A stretch of DNA of 22,013 nt from Candidatus Nitrosopumilus sp. (lineage in GTDB: Archaea > Thermoproteota > Nitrososphaeria > Nitrososphaerales > Nitrosopumilaceae). This document shows, one piece after another, positions 15,311-22,013 of this stretch. Position 1 is the first letter of the stretch. Every line of letters begins with the position of its first letter. The stretch covers positions 1 through 22,013 of the forward strand of contig JAOUAE010000007.1 in the NCBI GenBank assembly GCA_029861085.1. The letters are read 5' to 3'. Both the position numbers and the translations under genes were made by a program. Below the pieces are notes generated by a model that saw only the letters and a list, made by a program, of their open reading frames with translations, ran no database searches and was not told the DNA's origin.

Positions 15311-16860
15311 TTAATTCTGGTTGTACGCAGATATTGCAAAGCGGTTCTCACTTACTGCAACACAGTCTGGATACAGGTAGACTCCTTCATAGAGACAGTC
15401 AGTGTATTGTCTGTTCTTTCCATGCATGTCACCATGTGCCTTGACTGCGTTAGACCAGTTAAATGCTACCATTCCAAATTCTTTTGGAGTATGGTATTGA
15501 TTTCCATCCTTTACCATTGCTATACTCCAAAAATTGTCTGAATAATCAAACCAATCATTCTGATTGGAATCAATTAATGGTTTTGATAGTATCTGGTAGA
15601 CATTTTCATTTTGGTCATAGAGCCATTCTGCACCATCTGATAATTCTCCATCACCGTTTAAATCCAGAAATAGAGTCATGGTTCCATCATCAAGTGTTCT
15701 TGATAGTGTGACTTTTTCTCCAGTAGCATACAAATCAAATTCAGTCAAAAATGATTCATGTTGTTCTGGCCAATTTCTAATAACATTTGCGTGCTTATCA
15801 GTCATTGAGAATACTAATGGATCGCTCTTGTCAGGACCGCTCTTACCGTCATTGTTCCAATCTACTTTTTTGGTTGGATGTATCTGATCTAGATATCTTG
15901 ATGTTTCCATTTGCATCGATTGTAAAGTCCACACATCTTCCTTTTGAAAGAGAAAACTTGAATGGAGAATCAACAATATTGTCTATTTCTCTATTTCCAC
16001 TGTCTTGGTTAAATGATTCTGTTTTTGCAACAAGTTCTTTGTTCTCACATGTAACCTTAAAGTCATATGTTATTGTAAATGCTTGTAAAGGGAAACATGG
16101 ATCTATAGGGGCCCTGAAAGTAGCGACATCCTTTCCGAAAAACCATGGAAATTTTGCAGTCAAAGATGCATCATTATTATCACTGCTTCCTTTTCCAGAC
16201 AATTGTATTTTGTCATTTGGTTGATCAATAACACCATTACTCATCGGATCTTCTAAAGCATGATATGTTTTAATTATCCCGTCTTCGTTTTTCTTAATTT
16301 TGGATATAATTTCTTCACTTGATACAGATTGTATTGATGGTTCAGATGTAGGAATTGGGCTTGGAGGTGATATCTTTGGTGGTTCATTTGGATTATTCCA
16401 CGATGATGTGATTTCAAATGTTATTCTTGCAGCACCATGTGTTCCATTAAATCCACCTACTGTGTTTGTTGGATACTGTACATCACCACTCCACCTCTTT
16501 AATTTAAGATCATATGTAAAATCAAGTCTCTTTATTTCTGGGTGGACTGATGTCGACAAGATCATCGTGTTTTTTGTCATTATCCTACAATTCTATGTGT
16601 ATAAGAACCAGGGTTTTTTGATCAGTATTAACATTTTGTGTGAATTTTCAGTTGGGAAAAACCTTGATACCTTCAATTCTTCCGGTAGCTGGAAATTTGA
16701 TATTGTTTATGGATACTTTTGCATGTCACCGTTACCTTAACGATCTTTTTTTATCAGAATCTTCTTTCTGATAAATCCTTTTTATCTTTAGAGTGATTTC
16801 TTCAACGGGGGCATTTGCAGCTTCAGCAGAAGGTATTGCAACAGTTGACAAGACAAACAT
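15311..16860 (-). pseudogene. decayed gene for a secreted protein with a calcium-binding-like motif
   Basis: Reading right to left, coding starts at ATG16858-16860 with an apparent signal peptide, MFVLSTVAIPSAEAANA, followed by VEEITLKIKRIYQ. The frame breaks at a run of seven T (16746-16752), shifts again near 16700, and meets in-frame stops (TGA, TAG) before a 243-codon stretch from about 16580. That stretch breaks at a run of six T (15866-15871). Removing one base there joins IDANGNIKISRSD to VDWNNDGKSGPDKSDP in a 221-codon tail. The tail has DWNNDGKSGPDKSD and DLNGDGELSDGAEW, loops of calcium-binding type. The original protein would have been about 510 aa, exported. I recognise no named family. 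With several lesions it is more likely a pseudogene than one with sequencing errors, though two breaks are in homopolymers. Confidence 0.7.
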
Positions 16861-16968
16861 TGTCCTTCCGTGAATGTTAAGAACAAAATCCAGAGGACTG
16901 ACTATTTAATATCTACAAAAGCTACAATTACTTTAACTCTTAAATATTAATTATAAATTTATTAATTA

Positions 16969-18495
16969 ATGTCTCAAGTTACTGATCATTCTGCTGAATT
17001 AATGAAATACTTGATGTTAAAATTATACAAAACAGTAACTGGAAGCGACCAAAACATTCAGCTGGCGAGAAACAAGTTCATCACATGGCTTATGCCTGGA
17101 ATACCATTTGCTCCTAATGATTTTAATTTTTGTCATAAAGGCTTAGTTGGAGATGAAAAAAACTCAACTCAAGACCTATATCATCAAGCTTTTGTCTTAT
17201 CAAAATTATTTGATTTTATTCCAGACATACCAAACCTAGGAAGTGAAGGAAATCAATTTCAGGATACAGAGAACTTTTTGCAAACCACGTATACTACCTC
17301 ACAAGACACATTAAGTTCAGTGTGGAATGATGTTTTAAAATATAGCAGAGTAATTAATAATGAGATCAGTGAGAAGGAGAAAAAGAAATTAAAAAAATTC
17401 AGAAATTTGTTATCTGTTACCAAAGAAATAACCGATATTGTAACTGACGAAAAAAAGAAAGTTACTGAACCGGGTCCACTAACAATTGCATATACTGCTA
17501 AGATGAACGAGTATATCGAAGCAGCAGATGAATATATGAATATGTTAATTGACGCACAGGCAGGTGGTAATGATCCTGAATCCAGGAGAAAAGTTTCAGC
17601 TTGGGCAAACAAATCAAAATTTATGAGATTAAAGGTAGAGGCGGCTTGGGGAGCCTGGAATTCTCAAGGATACAAAAATGAATATGAACATATCAACGCG
17701 TACATTGAACAAGTCACGCAAAAAAGTATGGTGTTGTATAAACAAGACTTGCAAGAAAAATTCAAAAACGCATTATTGTCTAGCCCTGCAGAAGGAACCG
17801 CAGGTGATTTTTATTATACTACCTTAATTCCCGGAAATTTTGCAACCAGTCCAGGTTGGACAAAATTTTCATTTGGAGAAGGAGATATTGCAACATCTTA
17901 TTCAAAAGAAACAAAAGAATGGGGAGGAAAAGGTGGTATCAGTATTGGCTCTTTTTCTTTGGGTGGAAAAGCTTCTGGTTCAAAAACAAAAGAACTAACT
18001 AAAAACAAAACTACAAATTTCAAAGCATCGTTAGAATTTGTTCAAATCCCAATACTACGTGCATGGTTTGATCCTGGATTTTTCTCCATGAGAGCATGGA
18101 CTTTAGACAAACTTTGGGATTTAAATTTTGAAGGCAAAAAGGTTTCTGATGGAGAAATTCAACCTCAAGGTCGGTTAGTGGCCTATCCAGTAATAGCTCT
18201 CTTTGTAAGAAATGTGTCTTTTACATTTGATGATGCAGAAGAAGAAATAAAAGCATTGAAAGAAAAGATAGGCGGCGGTGGCTCACTAGGATGGGGACCG
18301 CTTAAAATTGGAGGTAGATATGAAAAAGGAAAGGAAACAAAAGATGTTCATTCTCACACAGAAAACGGTGAAGTCAAAATTGATGGTTTACAATTAATTG
18401 GATTTATAAATAATCTAATTCCAAAAGCACCTAATCCCAATCCAGATATTAGTCCTGAACAATTTGTTGGAGGGGAACAAACATCATCCGAATAA
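16969..18495 (+). CDS. 508-aa soluble protein, full-length paralogue of the inner half of the 946-aa membrane protein
   Basis: Function unknown. There is no signal peptide or membrane helix, so it is probably cytosolic. Residues 1-270 are helical. The rest is Gly/Ser-rich and strand-rich: GWTKFSF (296-302), EWGGKGGISIGSFSLGGKAS (317-336), IPILRAWFDPGFF (360-372), VSDG (392-395), GRLVAYPVIALFVRNVSF (401-418), GGGGSLGWGPLKIGG (435-449) and the ending IPKAPNPNPD (484-493). The order IxRxWF, SDG, Gr(L/I)P...hhVkN, (I/M)PK(A/S)PNPD recurs in the 946-aa protein, as do N-terminal landmarks such as YxxxF...IP(D/E) and VWNDVLK/LWDELIN. From memory, proteins with a similar C-terminal layout occur in bacteria and fungi as uncharacterised families. 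ATG16969 follows a TTAAATATT box about 25 nt earlier. The gene stands alone or leads the 946-aa gene after a 364-nt gap. Confidence 0.8.
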   Translation: MSQVTDHSAELMKYLMLKLYKTVTGSDQNIQLARNKFITWLMPGIPFAPNDFNFCHKGLVGDEKNSTQDLYHQAFVLSKLFDFIPDIPNLGSEGNQFQDTENFLQTTYTTSQDTLSSVWNDVLKYSRVINNEISEKEKKKLKKFRNLLSVTKEITDIVTDEKKKVTEPGPLTIAYTAKMNEYIEAADEYMNMLIDAQAGGNDPESRRKVSAWANKSKFMRLKVEAAWGAWNSQGYKNEYEHINAYIEQVTQKSMVLYKQDLQEKFKNALLSSPAEGTAGDFYYTTLIPGNFATSPGWTKFSFGEGDIATSYSKETKEWGGKGGISIGSFSLGGKASGSKTKELTKNKTTNFKASLEFVQIPILRAWFDPGFFSMRAWTLDKLWDLNFEGKKVSDGEIQPQGRLVAYPVIALFVRNVSFTFDDAEEEIKALKEKIGGGGSLGWGPLKIGGRYEKGKETKDVHSHTENGEVKIDGLQLIGFINNLIPKAPNPNPDISPEQFVGGEQTSSE

Positions 18496-18859
18496 AATTA
18501 TTGATAAGAATTTTAATTATTTAATAAAAAATACCATAATATGAGAAATATGATTTACTAATAATTTTAAAATAAATGGCATTAATCAAAACTGGAAAAT
18601 AAAACAACTGTTAGAAATAAAATATATGAATTAATAATGTTCTCATTTTATTAATTGTATCGAAAAATTTCAAATTTGTAGAATTTGAACATAACCACAG
18701 TTATATTTCTCTTTAATCATGTATTATCGAATTTACATTAAATAGGCTCATTAATTTTTATTGAAACATTATAACATTATTTGATTTCTAAAAACATCTT
18801 CACGTGAAAATATTTTCTATTGTTTAAAATCTTATATTAACAAACAGGATTTATAGTAT
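18496..18859. other. 364-nt AT-rich gap between the two paralogous genes
   Basis: No gene, RNA fold or repeat that I can support. It is highly AT-rich, with several T-runs after the 508-aa gene that could end transcription and TATA-like words (TTATATTT near 18700, TTATATTA near 18832) that could start it. The second lies about 20-28 nt before the GTG start of the 946-aa gene, which suggests an independent promoter. Confidence 0.4.
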
Positions 18860-21700
18860 GTGAATATTAAATTATTTTTCGTTGTTTTATTTTTGATGCT
18901 AATTGTTTCTTTTACAGAAATTAAGAATGTATCTGGACAAGTTGAGGGACTTGAATGTCCTGAATGTGAAAAACAAAAACTTCCTGTTGATTCTGATGGT
19001 GATGGAATATCAGATAACAAAGATAATTGTCCTATGAAAAAAAATTCTGAACAATTAGACTCTGATGCGGATGATGTTGGTGACATTTGTGATGATTTTC
19101 CCTCTGATCCTGATAATGATATTGATGGTGATAAGGTATCTGGTATTAGAGACAATTGTAAACAAGATTACAATCCAAATCAAGAAGATTCTGATGGTGA
19201 TATGATAGGTGACATTTGTGATGATTTTCCCTCTGATCCAAATAATGACATCGATAAAGATGGAGTATCAGGGGTCACAGACAATTGTAAACAAGATTAC
19301 AATCCAAATCAAGAAGATTCTGATGGTGATATGATAGGTGATATATGCGATTCTACTCCATTTTCCGTTATTTCACTCGATATTTCTCCTAGATTTGCAA
19401 CAATGGAGGCTGGAAATTTTTTCCAAACATCATTCAAGGTTAAAATGTCTGGAATGGTTCAACAAATCATTTTGTTGTCTTGTGATTTAGAACCTGTAGG
19501 TATGAGAGTTCTGGAAAATAGTGAAAAAATTACGTGTAGTGTGGACCCTACTAGATTTGTTTTAAATGAAAATTATCTTTCTAAAACTATTACACTAAAA
19601 ATAACCTCAGAACAGAACACTGTACCAGATACATACCCTTATGAATTAATTGCAAAAAGCAATATTGGTAATGATATAATACCCGTCCCTTTCTCCCTTA
19701 CTATTAAAGCAATTTCACCCACAGTAACAATTATCGCTCCAAATGATCAAGATGTTGATACTGAAATTGTTTTTGAAGCAAATCTGAACGATCCATCTAA
19801 CAAAATAAAAAAACTAGAGTGGGATTTTGGGGACGAGAGTCCAAAACAAATTGGCACAGTGGTAACACACATCTATAAGAGTGAGAATATTAATAGAGAC
19901 AAAACTTTTACCATTCGATTAACCTCATACTCTCAAGATCCAAATGGTAAGTATGACGAACTTGGTATGGTTTCTCATGACATCAAAATAACAAAACCAG
20001 ATTTTTTTGATCCAACAATGATATCTCTTATTGGTGTTGTAGGAAGCATAGCCATAGGACTAGTCACCCTTTTTATCACTAAACGAAAATCTAAATCCAC
20101 ATCTTCCAAATTTGAAGAAGAAAATACTGCAAAAAATATGTCCCAAGGAAATTTTTCAAGTACAGAAAAAATAATAGAAAAAGATACTGAAACAATATTG
20201 AAGGCATTATCAATAAAATTAGAAAAAATTTTTGAAACGAATGAAAAATTTCTTACATTTCCAAAAGGATTAGGATTCTCTCATAAAGAATTAGATTTTA
20301 TGAAAGATATATCAGAAAGTAATTTAACCCCAAAACAAAAATTAGATTATCAAGGACAATTCTCAAGACTGTTAAATATAATTCCTGAAGACCGTAATGT
20401 GTGGTCTCCAGATGCAAGTAGATTTTTGTGGGATGAATTAATTAATACGTTAAAAAATGCTGTTTTTGCCAAAAGTTCATTGACTCCAAAAGAACTTAAA
20501 CAATTAGATGAAGCCATAAATTTTCTACAGGACGAAAAAGTTGAGAATGAACAAAAAATTCCAATATACTCGTTACAACTCTCAAAATATTATGAATATA
20601 AAGAACTTTTCTTAAATGCTCACAGAACATATTTAGATGAAAAAATAACTGTGGAAAATTCCATAGGTCCAGAAAGCGAAAAATTACGAAAAAATTGGAC
20701 AGACTTTAGACAAAACCAACTAATTGAAACAAAAAACAAAGCAGAACAAGACTGGAAGAACTTAGGATATAAAGAAAAGGTAGAATACTGTCAATCTTTA
20801 CGGGAAAGTCTTGAACCCAAAAAATATCTAGGCATGTATAGAAATGCATATCTTAACGAGCTTAAGACATCGGAACTAACTGATTTAAATGGAGTAAGCT
20901 TTGGTTTCTTTGCCACCTTCTTTAGTCCTTCTGATGCATTTGACACAGAAGCATCTTGGAATCAATTAACGATGACAAAAAAAGAAATTGAAATACTTAC
21001 CAAGCAGGGCACTGGAATACTAGGAGATTTTAAATCTAATTTAGAAAATGTGGATTTTGAATCAATATCTATGAATTACAAGGAGATAGCCATAATACGT
21101 CCATGGTTCAAACAAGAATTTTTTACATCAAGAAATTGGAAATTACGTAATGAATCAATAATTTCTGATGGGAAGATACCTCGAAAAGGAAGAATTCCGT
21201 CATTCATAACAAGTATGATTGTAGTAAAGAATGTGAAAATTCACCGGAAGAAAACTCAGAATAGATTCTCACTCAATTCTCTTCTAAACAGATCAAATTG
21301 GAAGAAAACATTCTCTACAATGCCGATTGATAAAATAGTACCAAAGACTCCAGTGAAAAAAATTGACGTTGGAAACAAAGTTGGTTCATTGCTTGGGAGT
21401 ACTTCCTTTTTTAATGACAAGGAAAGGAAAAACGCTCAATCTAGAAATCTGAATTTAGACTCAATGTCTCATTTAGATCCAGAATTGGCTAGACAGTATA
21501 TTGAAGTAAAATACAAAGGAACAACTATTAAAACACCCATTTCTGACCTACCAATAAAATCTGAAGAATTATCAAAAAAATTCATTTCCAGTCAAGACTT
21601 AATCACAGATTCTTTTGAATTTGATGACCTCAAAATTTTAGCTTTTATTTGCAAACGAATGCCAAAATCTCCAAATCCTGATGAAAAATTGAATTGGTAG
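18860..21700 (+). CDS. 946-aa membrane-anchored protein: TSP3 repeats, Ig-like and PKD ectodomain, TM, cytoplasmic paralogue module
   Basis: A signal peptide (residues 1-27, ending VSGQ) is followed by CPEC and three thrombospondin type-3-like calcium-binding blocks (about 43-165: DSDGDGISDNKDNC, DSDADDVGDICDD and repeats). Next come an Ig-like beta domain (about 168-285) and a PKD-type domain with WDFGDES (321-327). A single transmembrane helix (about 386-407) is followed by KRKSKS, which sets the ~540 C-terminal residues inside the cell. This inner part matches the 508-aa protein end to end: KFLTFPKGLGF, YQGQFSRLLNIIPED (497-511), SWNQLTM (699-705), IAIIRPWFKQEFF (743-755), SDG (769-771), and MPKSPNPD (934-941). 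The architecture suggests an outer calcium-dependent adhesion or sensing domain coupled to an inner module. The start is GTG18860; the ATG two bases earlier is out of frame. Confidence 0.82.
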   Translation: MNIKLFFVVLFLMLIVSFTEIKNVSGQVEGLECPECEKQKLPVDSDGDGISDNKDNCPMKKNSEQLDSDADDVGDICDDFPSDPDNDIDGDKVSGIRDNCKQDYNPNQEDSDGDMIGDICDDFPSDPNNDIDKDGVSGVTDNCKQDYNPNQEDSDGDMIGDICDSTPFSVISLDISPRFATMEAGNFFQTSFKVKMSGMVQQIILLSCDLEPVGMRVLENSEKITCSVDPTRFVLNENYLSKTITLKITSEQNTVPDTYPYELIAKSNIGNDIIPVPFSLTIKAISPTVTIIAPNDQDVDTEIVFEANLNDPSNKIKKLEWDFGDESPKQIGTVVTHIYKSENINRDKTFTIRLTSYSQDPNGKYDELGMVSHDIKITKPDFFDPTMISLIGVVGSIAIGLVTLFITKRKSKSTSSKFEEENTAKNMSQGNFSSTEKIIEKDTETILKALSIKLEKIFETNEKFLTFPKGLGFSHKELDFMKDISESNLTPKQKLDYQGQFSRLLNIIPEDRNVWSPDASRFLWDELINTLKNAVFAKSSLTPKELKQLDEAINFLQDEKVENEQKIPIYSLQLSKYYEYKELFLNAHRTYLDEKITVENSIGPESEKLRKNWTDFRQNQLIETKNKAEQDWKNLGYKEKVEYCQSLRESLEPKKYLGMYRNAYLNELKTSELTDLNGVSFGFFATFFSPSDAFDTEASWNQLTMTKKEIEILTKQGTGILGDFKSNLENVDFESISMNYKEIAIIRPWFKQEFFTSRNWKLRNESIISDGKIPRKGRIPSFITSMIVVKNVKIHRKKTQNRFSLNSLLNRSNWKKTFSTMPIDKIVPKTPVKKIDVGNKVGSLLGSTSFFNDKERKNAQSRNLNLDSMSHLDPELARQYIEVKYKGTTIKTPISDLPIKSEELSKKFISSQDLITDSFEFDDLKILAFICKRMPKSPNPDEKLNW
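19151..19341 (+). repeat. 129-bp periodic repeat coding for thrombospondin type-3 units
   Basis: A 62-nt segment is identical at 19151-19212 and 19280-19341 (129 bp apart, 43 codons), encoding NCKQDYNPNQEDSDGDMIG. The adjoining GACATTTGTGATGATTTTCC segment also recurs. Identity at silent positions implies recent duplication within the 946-aa gene. Confidence 0.85.
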
Positions 21701-21854
21701 TAAAATTATTTCGTTCTCAAACTGTCATTTCTATTAATCATTTTAAATTGTGATTTTTAAAAGCAAATAATTAACATTCATAAAAAAAATAATAGGAACT
21801 TAGAAAAATTGTTTATGTAATATTTAATTATAAGTCACGAATATAGTAACTGTT

Positions 21855-22013
21855 TTGTCAGGTTCCTCAAGAGATACTGAAGACTGGCATGATGATTCCA
21901 CTCAACCAACAAGTGAAGAGGACTGGCATGATGATTCCACTCAACCAACAAGTGAAGAGGACTGGCATGATGATTCCACTCAACCAACAAGTGAAGAGGA
22001 CTGGCATGATGAT
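21855..22013 (+). CDS. 5' part of a gene for an acidic tandem-repeat protein (cut by window end)
   Basis: An open frame continues to the end of the window. No ATG or GTG is available after the upstream TAA at 21831-21833, so TTG21855 is the likely start. TTTAATTATA at 21823-21832 is well placed as a TATA box, centred 27 nt before it, implying a leaderless message. The peptide begins MSGSSRDTE and then repeats the 13-residue unit DWHDDSTQPTSEE three times and starts a fourth. It is acidic, disordered-looking and lacks a signal peptide in the visible part. A reader cannot tell the function; only 53 codons are visible. Confidence 0.55.
   Translation, partial: MSGSSRDTEDWHDDSTQPTSEEDWHDDSTQPTSEEDWHDDSTQPTSEEDWHDD
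21882..22013 (+). repeat. perfect 39-bp tandem repeat
   Basis: Units at 21882-21920, 21921-21959 and 21960-21998 are identical base for base, and a fourth begins at 21999 and is cut by the window end. Each keeps the reading frame (13 codons). Complete identity points to very recent expansion by slippage or unequal crossing-over. Confidence 0.95.

Noticed and set aside
15866..15871. Programmed frameshift site in the homopolymer joining the two halves of the secreted-protein gene
   Set aside because: The needed shift is +1, not the -1 slip favoured by A AAA AAG sites, and further lesions upstream make simple decay more likely.

Overview
The window looks like ammonia-oxidising archaeal DNA (Nitrososphaerota/Thaumarchaeota, Nitrosopumilaceae-like). 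The base composition is AT-rich, promoters are of the archaeal TATA type with very short leaders, one tRNA carries an intron, and there is a TFB-type zinc ribbon, an archaeal-type tyrosine integrase with a terminal zinc ribbon, and a large secreted/anchored protein with thrombospondin type-3 and PKD repeats. The lineage is inferred from style, not from a database match.

Layout. (1) 29-1458: an intron-containing tRNA-Ser(GGA) with a tyrosine recombinase gene starting 12 nt after it, the classic left end of an element integrated in a tRNA gene. (2) 1675-5719, minus strand: a possible conflict/defence block. It holds an OLD-type ATPase-TOPRIM protein followed 2 nt later by a four-helix membrane protein with a zinc ribbon, preceded by an unusual fusion of an RNase HIII-like protein, a zinc ribbon and a PIN domain. 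(3) 5720-8376, minus strand: a GC-rich island, a coding remnant resembling the C-terminal tail of archaeal Cas1, a self-inhibited (class II) Fic protein, a 30-codon helical ORF, three regularly spaced 41-nt repeats, and a protein with a TFB-like zinc ribbon and two further zinc-finger-like motifs. (4) 8494-14170: a winged-helix protein, an AbrB-type protein, an actin-like (ParM-type) ATPase, and a 1065-aa HerA/VirD4-type ATPase ending in a winged helix and a possible PD-(D/E)xK domain. This is plasmid-type segregation and DNA-transfer equipment. (5) 14414-15063: an AbrB/MazE-like gene divergent from two small coupled ORFs, with three TGTACATAC repeats between them. (6) 15311-16860: a decayed gene for a secreted protein. 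(7) 16969-22013: a 508-aa soluble protein and a 946-aa single-pass membrane protein whose inner half appears homologous to the whole 508-aa protein, then the start of a gene with perfect 39-bp repeats.

Read together, this is probably an integrated plasmid or conjugative-type element carrying cargo. The integrase, actin-like protein and pumping ATPase would maintain and move it. The small AbrB, winged-helix and TFB-like proteins would control it. The nuclease/ATPase block and Fic protein are candidates for defence or addiction. No second copy of the tRNA 3' end was found by eye, so the right border is probably outside the window or unrecognisable.

Most notable observations: the paired soluble and membrane-anchored versions of an unfamiliar ~500-aa module (16969-21700), the RNase HIII-like/PIN fusion beside an OLD-type ATPase, and the regularly spaced repeats beside a possible Cas1 tail.
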